DNA of 64,000 nucleotides, taken from Calliopsis andreniformis (lineage: Eukaryota > Arthropoda > Insecta > Hymenoptera > Andrenidae). The notes beneath the pieces were generated by a model. It was not told the DNA's origin. It made no database searches and worked only from the letters and a program-made list of their open reading frames with translations. A program made the position numbers and the translations under genes. The stretch is taken from assembly GCF_051401765.1 (NCBI RefSeq), contig NW_027480450.1:868001-932000 (forward strand), written 5' to 3'. Shown here piece by piece: positions 11,668 through 25,400 of the stretch (position 1 is the stretch's first letter; every line of letters begins with the position of its first letter).

Positions 11668-14600
11668 CAATCCTCAATCCTCAATCCTCCATCCTCAATC
11701 CTCAAACGTTAATCCTCAACCCTCAATCCTCAATCCTCAATCCTCAGTCCTCAATCCTCAGTCCCCAATCCTCAGACTTCAATCCTCAATCCTCTATACT
11801 CAGTCCTCGACGCACAGTCCCCAATCCTCTATCCGTAATGATAAAACCTCAATCCTCCATCTTCAATACTACAATCCTCAATCCCCAATCCTCAAACGTC
11901 ATTCCTCAATCCACAATCCTCAATCCTCAATCCTCAGTCGTCAAACCTCAATCCTCAACCCTCAGTCCTCATCCTCTATCCTTTATCCTCTGTCCTCAGT
12001 CCTCAACCCTCAATCCTCGATTCTCAATTCTCAATACTCAATCTCCAATCCTCAATCCTCAATCCTCAATCCACAATCCTCAACCCTCAATATTCTATCC
12101 TCAATCCGCAATCCTCAATATTCAAACCTCAATCCTCAATCCTCAATCCTTAATCTTCAATCCTCAATACTCAATCTTCAATCCTCAATCCTCAAACCTC
12201 AATCCTGAATCCTGAATCCTGAGTCCTGAAACCTCAATCCTCAACCCTCAGTCCTCATCCTCCATCATCAATCCTCCATCCTCAACTCTCAACCTTCAGT
12301 CCTCAATCGCCAAACCTCTATCTTCAATCCTCAATCCTCAATCCTCAAACGTCAATCCTCAGTCCTAAATCCTCAATCCTCAATCCTCAATCCTCAGTGC
12401 TCAACACTCAATCCTCAAACCTCAGTCCTCAATCCTCAATACTCAATCCTCAATCCTCAGTCATCAATCAACAATACTCTATCTTCAATCCTCAATCCTC
12501 AATCCTCAAGCCTCAATCCTCAATCCTCAATCCTCAATCTTCAACCCCCAATCCTCAATCCTCAATCCCCCATCCTCAATCCTCAAACGTTAATCCTCAA
12601 TCCTCAATCCTCAATCCTCAATCCTCAATCCTCAATCCTCAATCCTCCGTCCTCAATCCGCAAACGTTAATCCTCAATCCTCAATCCTCAATGCTCAATC
12701 CTCAGTCCTCAATCCTCAGTCCCCAATCCTCAGACTTCAATCTTCAATCCTCAACACTCAGTCCTCGAAGCTCAGTCCCCAATCCTCTATCCTTAATAAT
12801 AAAACCTCAATCCTCCATCTTCAATACTACAATCCTCAATCCCCAATCCTCAAACGTCATTCCTCAATCCACAATCCTCAGTCCTCAATCCTCAGTCGTC
12901 AAACCTCAATCCTCAACCCTCAGTCCTCATCCTCTACCCTCTATCCTCTGTCATCAATCATCAATCCTCAACCCTCAATCTTCAATTCTCAACACTCAAT
13001 CTCCAATCCTCAATCCTCAATCCTCAATCCTCAATCCTCAATCCTCAGTCATCAATCCTCAATACTCTATCTTCAATCCTGAATCCTCGATCCTCAATCC
13101 TCAATCCTCAATCCTCAATCCTCAATCCTCAATCCTCAATCCTCAATCCTCAATCCTCAATCCTCAGTGCTCAACACTCAATCCTCAAACCTCAGCCCTC
13201 AATCCTCTATCCTCAATCCTCAATCCTCAGTCATCAATCCTCAATACTCTATCTTCAATCCTGAATCCTCGATCCTCAATCCTCAATCCTCAATCCTCAA
13301 TCCTCAATCCTCAATCCTCAATCCTCAATCCTCAATCCTCAATCCTCAGTCCTCGTACTCAATCCTCAACACTCAATCCTCAATCCTCAATCTTCAATCA
13401 TCAATACACAACCTTCAATCCTCAATCCTCAATCCTCAATCCTCAGTCCTCAATCTACAATGCTCAATCCTCAACCCTGAGTCCTCAATCCTCAATATTC
13501 AACACACAGACCTCAACCATCAATCCTCAATACTCAACCATCAATCCCCAATTCTCAATTCTCAATCTTCAATCCTCAACCCTCAATCCTCAATCCTCAA
13601 TCCTCAATCCTTTGCCCTCAATCTTCAATCCTCAATACTCAATCTCCAATCCTCAATCCTCAATCCTCAATCCACAATCTTCAGTCCTCAATACTCAATC
13701 TTCAATCCTCAATCCTCAATCCTCAATCCTCAATCCTCAGTCCTCAATCTACAATGCTCAATCCACAACCCTGAGTCCTCAATCCTCAATATTCAACACA
13801 CAGACCTCAACCATCAATCCTCAATACTCAACCATCAATCCCCAATTCTCAATTCTCAATCTTCAATCCTCAACCCTCAATCCTCAATCCTCAATCCTCA
13901 ATCCTCAATCCTCAGTCCTCAATCCTCAATCCCCAATCCTCAGACTTCAATCCTCAATCCTCAACACACAGTCCTCGACGCTCAGTCCCCAATCCTCTAT
14001 CCTTAATGACAAAACATTCAATCCTACATCTTCTATACTACAATCCTCAATCCCCAATCCTCAAACGTCATTCCTCAATCCAGAATCCTCAATCCTCAAT
14101 CCGCAGTCGTCAAACCTCAATCCTCAACCCTCAGCCCTCATCCTCTACACTCTATCCTCTGTCCTCAATCATCAATCCTCAATCCTCAATCTTCAATTCT
14201 CAATACTCAATCTCCATCCTCAATCCTCAATCCTCAATTCTCAATCCTCAATCCTCAATCCCCAATCATCGATCCTCAATCCCCAACCCTCAATCTTCAA
14301 TCCTGAATCCTCAATCCTCAGTACTCAATCCTCAATCCTCAACTCTCAGTCCTCGTCCTCAATCCTCAACACTCAATCCTCAATCCTCAACCTTCAATAC
14401 CCAATACTCAATCTTCAATCCCCAATCCTCAATCCTCAATCCTCAATCGTCAATACTCAGTCCCCGATCCTCAATCTTCATTCCTCAAACCTCAATCCTC
14501 AATCCTCAACCCTCAATCTTCAATCCTCAATACTCAACCTCCAATCCTCAATCCTCAAACATCAATCATCAATCCTCAGTCCTCAAACCTCAATCCTCAA

Positions 14601-17600
14601 CTCTCAGTCCTCATCCTCAATCTTCAATCCTCAATCCTCAACCCTCAATACTCAATCTTCAATCCTCAAACCTCAATCCTCAATACTCAATCCTCAATCC
14701 TCAACCGTCAATACCCAATACTCAATCTTCAATCCTCAATCCTCAATCCTCAATCCTCAATCCTAATTCCTCAATCTTCAATCCTCAATACTCAATCTTC
14801 AATCCTCAATCCTCAAACCTCAATCCTGAATCCTGAGTCCAGAAACCTCAATCATCAAACCTCAGTCCTCATCCTCCATCATCAATCCTCAATCCTCAAC
14901 TCTCAACCTTCAGTCCTCAATCGCCAAACCTCAATCTTCAATCCTCAATCCTCAATCCTCAAACGTCAATCCTCAGTCCTAAATCCTCAATCCTCAATCC
15001 TCAATCCTCAGTGCTCAACACTCAATCCTCAAACCTCAGTCCTGAATCGCCAAACCTCAATCTTCAATCCTCAATCCTCAATCCTCAAACGTCAATCCTC
15101 AGTCCTAAATCCTCAATCCCCAATCCTCAATCCTCAGTGCTCAACACTCAATCCTCAAACCTCAGTCCTCATTCCTCAATCCTCAATCCTCAATCCTCAG
15201 TGATCAATCCTCAATACTCTATCTTCTATCCTCAATCCTCAATCCTCAATCCTCAATCCTCAATCCTCAATCCTCAATCCTCAATCTTCAATCCTCAATC
15301 CTCAATCCTCAATCCTCCATCCTCAATCCTCAAACGTTAATCCTCAACCCTCAATCCTCAATCCTCAATCCTCAGTCCTCAATCCTCAGTCCCCAATCCT
15401 CAGACTTCAATCCTCAATCCTCTATACTCAGTCCTCGACGCACAGTCCCCAATCCTCTATCCTTAATGATAAAACCTCAATCCTCCATCTTCAATACTAC
15501 AATCCTCAATCCCCAATCCTCAAACGTCATTCCTCAATCTACAATCCTCAATCCTCAATCCTCAGTCGTCAAACCTCAATCCTCAACCCTCAGTCCTCAT
15601 CCTCTATCCTTTATCCTCTGTCCTCAGTCCTCAACCCTCAATCCTCGATTTTCAATTCTCAATACTCAATCTCCAATCCTCAATCCTCAATCCTCAATCC
15701 ACAATCCTCAACCCTCAATATTCTATCCTCAATCCCCAATCCTCAATATTCAAACCTCAATCCTCAATCCTCAATCCTTAATCTTCAATCCTCAATACTC
15801 AATCTTCAATCCTCAATCCTCAAACCTCAATCCTGAATCCTGAATCCTGAGTCCTGAAACCTCAATCCTCAACCCTCAGTCCTCATCCTCCATCATCAAT
15901 CCTCCATCCTCAACTCTCAACCTTCAGTCCTCAATCGCCAAACCTCTATCTTCAATCCTCAATCCTCAATCCTCAAACGTCAATCCTCAGTCCTAAATCC
16001 TCAATCCTCAATCCTCAATCCTCAGTGCTCAACACTCAATCCTCAAACCTCAGTCCTCAATCCTCAATACTCAATCCTCAATCCTCAGTCATCAATCCAC
16101 AATACTCTATCTTCAATCCTCAATCCTCAATCCTCAAGCCTCAATCCTCAATCCTCAATCCTCAATCTTCAACCCCCAATCCTCAATCCTCAATCCTCCA
16201 TCCTCAATCCTCAAACGTTAATCCTCAATCCTCAATCCTCAATCCTCAATCCTCCGTCCTCAATCCTCAAACGTTAATCCTCAATCCTCAATCCTCAATG
16301 CTCAATCCTCAGTCCTCAATCCTCAGTCCCCAATCCTCAGACTTCAATCTTCAATCCTCAACACTCAGTCCTCGAAGCTCAGTCCCCAATCCTCTATCCT
16401 TAATAATAAAACCTCAATCCTCCATCTTCAATACTACAATCCTCAATCCCCAATCCTCAAACGTCATTCCTCAATCCACAATCCTCAATCCTCAATCCTC
16501 AGTCGACAAACCTCAATCCTCAACCCTCAGTCCTCATCCTCTATCCTTTATCCTCTGTCCTCAGTCCTCAACCCTCAATCCTCAACCTTCAATTCTCAAT
16601 ACTCAATCTCCAATCCTCAATCCTCAATCCTCAATCCACAATCCTCAACCCTCAATCTTCGATCCTCAATCCCCAATCCTCAATATTCAAACCTCAATCC
16701 TCAATCCTCAATCCTCAATCCTCAATCCTCAATCCTCAATCCTCAATCCTCAGTCCTCGTCCTCAATCCTCAACACTCAATCCACAATCCTCAATCTTCA
16801 ATCATCAATACACAACCTTCAATCCTCAATCCTCAATCCTCAATCCTCAATCCTCAATCCTCAATCATCAATCCTCAATCCTCAATCGTCAAGCCTCAAT
16901 CCCCAATCCTCAATCTTCAATCCTCAATCCTCAATCCACAATCCTCAATCCTCAGTCATCAATCCTCAATCCTGAGCGCTCAATCTTCAATCCTCAAAAC
17001 TCAATCTCCAATCCTCAATCCTCAATCCTCAATCGTCAATCTTCAGTCCTCAATACTCAATCCTCAATCTTCAATCCTCAATACTCAATATTCAATCCTC
17101 CATCCTCAATCATCAATCCTCAACCCTCAATCTCCAATAGTCAATCCTCAATCCTCTATCCTGAATCCTCAATATTCATGCCACAACCCTCAACCATTAA
17201 TCCTCAATACTCAATACTCAATAGAATATCCTGAATTCTCAGGATTCTATACTGAATCCACAATACTCAATCATCAAATCTCAATCCCCAGACATCAATT
17301 CTCAACACTCAATCCGCAAACAACAGTCCTCAATCTTCAATCCTCAATCCTAAATCCTCAATCCTCAAACGTCAATCCTCAATCCTCTATCCTCAATACT
17401 CAATCCACAATCCTCAGTCCTCAAACCTCAATCCTCAACCCTCAATCTTCAATCCTCAATACTCAATCTTCAAGCCTCAATCCTCAGTCCTCAATCCTCA
17501 ATCCTCAATCCTCAATCCTCGGCGCTCAATCCTCAATCTTCAACCCTCAATCCCCAATCCTCAATCTTCAATCCTTAATCCACAATCCTCAATCCTCAGT

Positions 17601-20115
17601 CCTCAATCCTCCACCCTCAATCCTCAATCCTCAATCACCAATACACAATCCTCAATCCTCAATCCTGAGTCCTCAATATTCATTCCACAACCTTCAGCCA
17701 TCAATCCTCAATACTCAACCATCAATCCTCAATTCCCAATACTCAATAGAATATCCTGTATTCTCAGTTTTCGATACTCAATCCACAATATTCAATCTTC
17801 AAATCTCAATCCTCAAACATCAATACTCAACACTCAATGATCAACCCTCAGTCCACAATCTTCAATCCAAAATCCTCAATCCTCAATCCTCAGACGTCAA
17901 TCCTCAGTCCTAAATCCTCGATCCTCAACCCTCAATCCTCAGTCCTCAACACTCAATACTCAAACCTCAGTCCTCAATCCCCAACCCTCAATCCTCAATC
18001 CTCAGGCCTCAAATCTCAATCCTCAACCCTCTGTCCTCAATACTCAACCCCCAATCCTCAATCTTCAATCTTCAATCCTCAACACTCAATCCTCAATACT
18101 CAACCTTCAATCCTCAATACCCAATCTCCAATTCTAAATCCTCAATCCTCAATCCTCAATCCTCAATCCTCAATCTTCAATCCTCAACACTCAATCCTCA
18201 ATCCTCAGCCTTCAATCCTCAATACCCAATCTCCAATTCTAAATCCTCAATCCACAGTCCTCAATCCTCTATCCTCAACCCTCAATCTTCGATCCTCTAT
18301 CCTCAATGCTCAATCCTCCGTCCTCAATGCTCAAACGTTAATCCTCAATCCTCAATCCTCAATCCTCAATCCTCAGACCAAAATCCTCAATCCCCAATCC
18401 TCAGTCTTCAATCCTCAATCCTCAATACTCAGTCCTCGACGCTCAGTCACCAATCCTCTATCCTTAATTATCAAACCTCAATCCTCCGTCTTCAATACTA
18501 CAATCCTCAATCCCCAATCCTCAAACGTCATTCCTCAATCCACAATCCTCAATCCTCAATCCTCAGTCGTCAAACCTCAATCCTCAACCCTCAGTCCTCA
18601 TCCTCTACCCTCTATCCTCTGTCCTCAATCATCGATCCTCAACAATCAATCTTCAATTCTCAACACTCAATCTCCAATCCTCAATCCTCAATCCTCAATC
18701 CTCAATCCTCAGTCCTCAATCCCCAATCATCGATCCTCAATCCCCAACCCTCAATCTTCAATCCTGAATCCTCAATCCTCAGTACTCAATCCTCAATCCT
18801 CAACTCTCAGTCCTCGTCCTCAATCCTCAACACTCAATCCTCAATCCTCAACCTTCAATACCCAATACTCAATCTTCAATCCCCAATCCTCAATCCTCAA
18901 TCCTCAATCCTCAATCCTCAATCGTCAATACTCAGTCCCCGATCCTCAATCTTCATTCCTCAAACCTCAATCCTCAATCCTCAATCCTCAATCTTCAATC
19001 CTCAATACTCAATCTCCAATCCTCAATCCTCAAACATCAATCATCAATCCTCAGTCCTCAAACCTCAATCCTCAACTCTCAGTCCTCATCCTCAATCTTC
19101 AATCTTCAATCCTCAACCCTCAATACTCAATCTTCATCCTCAATCCACAATCCTCAATACTCAATCCTCAATCCTCAACCGTCAATACCCAATACTCAAT
19201 CTTCAATCCTCAATCCTCAATCCACAATCCTCAATCCTAATTCCTCAATCTTCAATCCTCAATACTCAATCTTCAATCCTCAATCCTCAAACCTCAATCC
19301 TGAATCCTGAGTCCTGAAACCTCAATCCTCAAACCTCAGTCCTCATCCTCCATCATCAATCCTCAATCCTCAACTCTCAACCTTCAGTCCTCAATCGCCA
19401 AACCTCAATCTTCAATCCTCAATCCTCAATCCTCAAACGTCAATCCTCTATCCTCAATCCTCAATCCTCAATCCTCAATCCTCAATCCTCAATCCTCAAT
19501 CCTCCGTCCTCAATCCTCAAACGTTAATCCTCAATCCTCAATCCTCAATGCTCAATCCTCAGTCCTCAATCCTCAGTCCCCAATCCTCAGACTTCAATCT
19601 TCAATCCTCAACACTCAGTCCTCGAAGCTCAGTCCCCAATCTTCTATCCTTAATGATAAAACCTCGATCTTCCATCTTCAATACTACAGTCCTCAATCCC
19701 CAATCCTCAAACGTCATTCCTCAATACACAATCCTCAATCCTCAATCCTCAGTCGTCAAACCTCAATCCTCAACCCTCAGTCCTCATCCTCTATCCTTTA
19801 TCCTCTGTCCTCAGTCCTCAACCCTCAACCCTCGACATTCTATTCTCAATACTCAATCTCCAATCCTCAATCCTCAATACTCAATCCACAATCCTCAACC
19901 CTCAATATTCAATCCTCAATCCCCAATCCTCAATATTCAAACCTCAATCCTCAATCCTCAATCCTCAACCCTCAATCCTCAATCCTCAATCCTCAGTCCT
20001 CGTACTCAAGCCTCAACACTCAATCCTCAATCCTGAATCTTCAATCATCAATACACAACCCTCAGTCCTCAATCCTCAATCCTCAATCCTCAGTCCTCAA
20101 TCCTCAATCCTCAAT
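11668..20115. repeat. Large segmental repeat block I, copy 2
   Basis: This is the partner of 1,330-9,777 at offset 10,338. Differences I could see include CCATC/CTATC at 2,141/12,479, CTCATTCC/CTCAATCC at 2,273/12,611, GTCATC/GTGATC at about 4,863/15,201, and CAATTCTC/CAATCCTC at about 7,652/17,990. Low divergence over more than 8 kb points to a recent duplication. Mis-assembly cannot be excluded from sequence alone, though the scattered differences argue against exact assembly doubling. The block ends near 20,115, where the array enters another 1.7-kb unit. Confidence 0.92.
17222..17249. repeat. Imperfect hairpin in module A (block I copy 2)
   Basis: Same arms as at 6,884: TAGAAT/ATTCTA outside and CCTGA/TCAGG inside, AT bulge, ATTC loop, GAATTC at 17,233. 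It is unchanged in the duplicated block. Confidence 0.85.
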
Positions 20116-23100
20116 CCTCCGTCCTCAATCATCAAACGTTAATCCTCAATCCTCAATCCTCAATGCTCAATCCTCAGTCCTCAATCCTCAGTCCCCAATC
20201 CTCAGACTTCAATCTTCAATCCTCAACACTCAGTCCTCGAAGCTCAGTCCCCAATCCTCTATCCTTAATGATAAAACCTCGATCTTCCATCTCCAATACT
20301 ACAGTCCTCAATCCCCAATCCTCAAACGTCATTCCTCAATACACAATCCTCAATCCTCAATCCTCAGTCGTCAAACCTCAATCCTCAACCCTCAGTCCTC
20401 ATCCTCTATCCTTTATCCTCTGTCCTCAGTCCTCAACCCTCAACCCTCGACATTCTATTCTCAATACTCAATCTCCAATCCTCAATCCTCAATACTCAAT
20501 CCACAATCCTCAATCCCCAATCCTCAATATTCAAACCTCAATCCTCAATCCTCAATCCTCAACCCTCAATCCTCAATCCTCAATCCTCAGTCCTCGTACT
20601 CAAGCCTCAACACTCAATCCTCAATCCTGAATCTTCAATCATCAATACACAACCCTCAGTCCTCAATCCTCAATCCTCAATCCTCAGTCCTCAATCCTCA
20701 ATCCTCAATACTCAATCTCCCATCCTCAATACTCAATCTCCAATCCTCAATCCTCAATCCTCAATCCACAATCCTCAACCCTCAATCTTCAATCCTCAAT
20801 CCACAATCCTCAATATTCAAACCTCAATCCTCAATCCTCAATCCTCAACCCTCAATCCTCAATCCTCAATCCTCAATCCTCAATCCTCAATCTTCAATCC
20901 TCAATCCTCAATCCTCAATCCTCCATCCTCAATCCTCAAACGTTAATCCTCAACCCTCAATCCTCAATCCTCAATCCTCAGTCCTCAATCCTCAGTCCCC
21001 AATCCTCAGACTTCAATCCTCAATCCTCTATACTCAGTCCTCGACGCACAGTCCCCAATCCTCTATCCTTAATGATAAAACCTCAATCCTCCATCTTCAA
21101 TACTACAATCCTCAATCCCCAATCCTCAAACGTCATTCCTCAATCCACAATCCTCAATCCTCAATCCTCAGTCGTCAAACCTCAATCCTCAACCCTCAGT
21201 CCTCATCCTCTATCCTTTATCCTCTGTCCTCAGTCCTCAACCCTCAATCCTCGATTTTCAATTCTCAATACTCAATCTCCAATCCTCAATCCTCAATCCT
21301 CAATCCACAATCCTCAACCCTCAATATTCAATCCTCAATCCCCAATCCTCAATATTCAAACCTCAATCCTCAATCCTCAATCCTTAATCTTCAATCCTCA
21401 ATACTCAATCTTCAATCCTCAATCCTCAAACCTCAATCCTGAATCCTGAATCCTGAGTCGTGAAACCTCAATCCTCAACCCTCAGTCCTCATCCTCCATC
21501 ATCAATCCTCCATCCTCAACTCTCAACCTTCAGTCCTCAATCGCCAAACCTCTATCTTCAGTCCTCAATCCTCAATCCTCAAACGTCAATCCTCAGTCCT
21601 AAATCCTCAATACTCAATCCTCAATCCTCAGTCATCAATCCACTATACTCTATCTTCAATCCTCAATCCTCAATCCTCAAGCCTCAATCCTCAATCCTCA
21701 ATCCTCAATCTTCAACCCCAATCCTCAATCCTCAATCCTCCATCCTCAATCCTCAAACGTTAATCCTCAAACCTCAATCCTCAATCCTCAATCCTCAATC
21801 CTCAATCCTCAATCCTCCGTCCTCAATCCTCAAACGTTAATCCTCAATCCTCAATCCTCAATGCTCAATCCTCAGTCCTCAATCCTCAGTCCCCAATCCT
21901 CAGACTTCAATCTTCAATCCTCAACACTCAGTCCTCGAAGCTCAGTCCCCAATCCTCTATCCTTAATGATAAAACCTCGATCTTCCATCTTCAATACTAC
22001 AGTCCTCAATCCCCAATCCTCAAACGTCATTCCTCAATACACAATCCTCAATCCTCAATCCTCAGTCGTCAAACCTCAATCCTCAACCCTCAGTCCTCAT
22101 CCTCTATCCTTTATCCTCTGTCCTCAGTCCTCAACCCTCAACCCTCGACATTCTATTCTCAATACTCAATCTCCAATCCTTAATCCTCAATACTCAATCC
22201 ACAATCCTCAACCCTCAATATTCAATCCTCAATCCCCAATCCTCAATATTCAAACCTCAATCCCCAATCCTCAAACCTCAACCCTCAATCCTCAATCCTC
22301 AATCCTCAGTCCTCGTACTCAAGCCTCAACACTCAATCCTCAATCCTGAATCTTCAATCATCAATACACAACCCTCAGTCCTCAATCCTCAATCCTCAAT
22401 CCTCAGTCCTCAATCCTCAATCCTCAATACTCAATCTCCCATCCTCAATACTCAATCTCCAATCCTCAATCCTCAATCCTCAATCAACAATCCTCAACCC
22501 TCAATCTTCAATCCTCAATCCACAATCCTCAATATTCAAACCTCAATCCTCAATCCTCAATCCTCAACCCTCAATCCTCAATCCTCAATCCTCAATCCTC
22601 AATCCTCAATCTTCAATCCTCAATCCTCAATCCTCAATCCTCCATCCTCAATCCTCAAACGTTAATCCTCAACCCTCAATCCTCAATCCTCAATCCTCAG
22701 TCCTCAATCCTCAGTCCCCAATCCTCAGACTTCAATCCTCAATCCTCTATACTCAGTCCTCGACGCACAGTCCCCAATCCTCTATCCTTAATGATAAAAC
22801 CTCAATCCTCCATCTTCAATACTACAATCCTCAATCCCCAATCCTCAAACGTCATTCCTCAATCCACAATCCTCAATCCTCAATCCTCAGTCGTCAAACC
22901 TCAATCCTCAACCCTCAGTCCTCATCCTCTATCCTTTATCCTCTGTCCTCAGTCCTCAACCCTCAATCCTCGATTTTCAATTCTCAATACTCAATCTCCA
23001 ATCCTCAATCCTCAATCCTCAATCCACAATCCTCAACCCTCAATATTCAATCCTCAATCCCCAATCCTCAATATTCAAACCTCAATCCTCAATCCTCAAT

Positions 23101-24155
23101 CCTTAATCTTCAATCCTCAATACTCAATCTTCAATCCTCAATCCTCAAACCTCAATCCTGAATCCTGAATCCTGAGTCCTGAAACCTCAATCCTCAACCC
23201 TCAGTCCTCATCCTCCATCATCAATCCTCCATCCTCAACTCTCAACCTTCAGTCCTCAATCGCCAAACCTCTATCTTCAATCCTCAATCCTCAATCCTCA
23301 AACGTCAATCCTCAGTCCTAAATCCTGAATACTCAATCCTCAATCCTCAGTCATCAATCCACTATACTCTATCTTCAATCCTCAATCCTCCATCCTCAAT
23401 CCTCAAACGTTAATCCTCAATCCTCAATCCTCAATCCTCAATCCTCAATCCTCAATCCTCAATCCTCCGTCCTCAATCCTCAAACGGTAATCCTCAATCC
23501 TCAATCCTCAATGCTCAATCCTCAGTCCTCAATCCTCAGTCCCCAATCCTCAGACTTCAATCTTCAATCCTCAACACTCAGTCCTCGAAGCTCAGTCCCC
23601 AATCCTCTATCCTTAATGATAAAACCTCAATCCTCCATCTTCAATACTACAATCCTCAATCCCCAACCCTCAAACGTCATTCCTCAATCCACAATCCTCA
23701 ATCCTCAATCCTCAGTCGTCAAACCTCAATCCTCAACCCTCAGTCCTCATCCTCTATCCTTTATCCTCTGTCCTCAGTCCTCAACCCTCAATCCTCAACC
23801 TTCAATTCTCAATACTCAATCTCCAATCCTCAATCCTCAATCCTCAATCCACAATCCTCAACCCTCAATATTCAATCCTCAATCCCCAATCCTCGATATT
23901 CAAACCTCAATCCTCAATCCTCAATCCTCAATCCTCAATCCTCAATCCTCAATCCTCAGTCCTCGTACTCAATCCTCAACTCTCGATCCTCAATCCTCAA
24001 TCTTCAATCATCAATACCCAACCTTCAATCCTCAATCCTCAATCCTCAATCCTCAGTCCTCAATCTACAATGCTCAATCCTCAACCCTGAGTCCTCAATC
24101 CTCAATATTCAACACACAGACCTCAACCATCAATCCTCAATACTCAACCATCAAT
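20094..24155. repeat. 1.7-kb higher-order repeat domain
   Basis: The unit marker CAATGCTCAATCCTCAGTCC occurs at 20,163, 21,861 and 23,511 (spacings 1,698 and 1,650), and at 19,548 inside block I. C modules alternate at about 20,269, 21,072, 21,966, 22,791 and 23,617. The C modules at 21,072 and 22,791 are 1,719 bases apart and nearly identical. The join at about 20,100 is mid-unit: the private variant CCGTCCTCAATCATCAAACG occurs only here (about 20,119) and at about 10,885 (offset 9,234). The part around 21.0-21.8 kb is closer to 10.1-10.9 kb (offset 10,932). No gene is present. Confidence 0.85.
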
Positions 24156-25400
24156 CCTGAATCCTCAATCCTCAATCCTCAATCCTCAATCCTCAATCAT
24201 CGATCCTCAATCCCCAACCCTCAATCTTCAATCCTGAATCCTCAATCCTCAGTACTCAATCCTCAATCCTCAACTCTCAGTCCTCGTCCTCAATCCTCAA
24301 CACTCAATCCTCAATCCTCAACCTTCAATCCCCAATACTCAATCTTCAACCCTCAATCCTCAATCCTCAATCGTCAATCATCAATCCTCAATCCTCAATC
24401 GTCAAGCCTCAATCCCCAATCCTCAATCTTCAATCCTCAATCCTCAATCCTTAATCTTCAATCCTCAATCCCCAGTCCTCAACCTTCAATCCTCGATTAT
24501 CAATCCTCGACCTCAAGCATCAGTCCTCAATCCTCGGGCGTCAATCCTCAATCCTCAATCCTCAACCCTCAATCCTCAGTCCTCAAACCTCAATCGCGAA
24601 TCCTCAATCCTGAATCCCCAATCTTCAGACCACAGTCCTCAAAAATCAATTGTCAATCCTCAATCCTCAATAGAATATCTTCAATTCACAGCTTTCTATA
24701 CTCAATCCACATTCCTCAATCTTCAAATCTCAATACACAAACATCAATTCTCATCACTCAACCCTCAACACTCAGTCCTCAATCTTCAATCCTCAATCCT
24801 CAATCCTCAATCTTCAATACTCAATACTCAATCTTCAATCCACAATCCTCAATTCTCAATCGTCAATACTCAATCCTCAATCGTCAATCCTCAATCCCCA
24901 ATCCTCAATCTTCAATCCTCAATCCTCAATCCTCAATCCTCAATCGCCAATCCTCAATCCTCGGTCATCAATCTTCAATCTTCAATACTCAATCGTCAAT
25001 CCTCAGTCCTCAATCCTCAATCCTCAATCCTCGTTCCTCAAACCTCAATCCTCAGCCCTCAGTCCTCATCCTCAATTCTCAATTCTCAATCCTCAATCCT
25101 CAATACTCAATCTTGAATCCTCAATTGTCAATCTCCAATCCTAGATACTCAATCCCCAATCCTCAATCCTAAATCCGCAATCTTCAATCCTCAATCACCA
25201 GTCCTCAATCTTCAATCCTCAATGCTCAATCCTCAATCCTCAAGCCTCAGTCCTCAATCCGCAATCCTCAATCCTCAAACCTCAATCCTCAACCGTCAGT
25301 CCTCAATGTTCAATCCTCAATCCTAAATTCTCAATCTTCAATTCTCAATACTGTATCTTCAATACTCAATCCTCAATCCTCAATCCTCAATCCTCAATCC
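24155..25400. repeat. Repeat block II, copy 1
   Basis: It matches 28,664-29,910 at offset 4,509. Shared private features include CTCGGGCGTC at 24,534/29,043, AAAAATCAATTGTC at about 24,640/29,149, the module core GAATATC at 24,673/29,182 and AATGTTCAATCC near 25,306/29,815. It carries the first module B of the window (24,640-24,760) and the first D-like element (about 25,125, with TCCTAGAT). Confidence 0.9.
24640..24760. repeat. Module B, first occurrence
   Basis: Module B combines a short TTGT-type dyad (here ATCAATTGTC, elsewhere ACAATCTGTTGTC or ACAATCAGTTGTC) with AATAGAATATC, CAATTCACAG, TTTTCAATACTC, CAATCTTCAAATCTC, and finally CACAAACATCAATTCTCATC. About 21 copies start near 24,640, 29,150, 30,690, 31,780, 32,800, 35,285, 36,617, 37,810, 40,275, 40,790, 42,503, 43,010, 44,720, 45,235, 45,816, 47,825, 50,290, 53,830, 54,345, 54,925 and 56,930. 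None were seen before 24 kb or after 57 kb. It shares the GAATATC core and downstream run with module A, so the two are probably related. Confidence 0.8.

Noticed and set aside
12397..14766. Secreted or structural repeat protein (silk, antifreeze or adhesin-like)
   Set aside because: The heptapeptide could suggest a low-complexity structural protein, but there is no signal peptide, cysteine pattern or flanking unique exon. The frame continues seamlessly into non-open satellite.
11668..20115. Pure assembly duplication as the explanation for block I copy 2
   Set aside because: Scattered single-base differences and a distinct right flank argue for a real second copy. It is kept as a caveat because reads cannot be inspected here.
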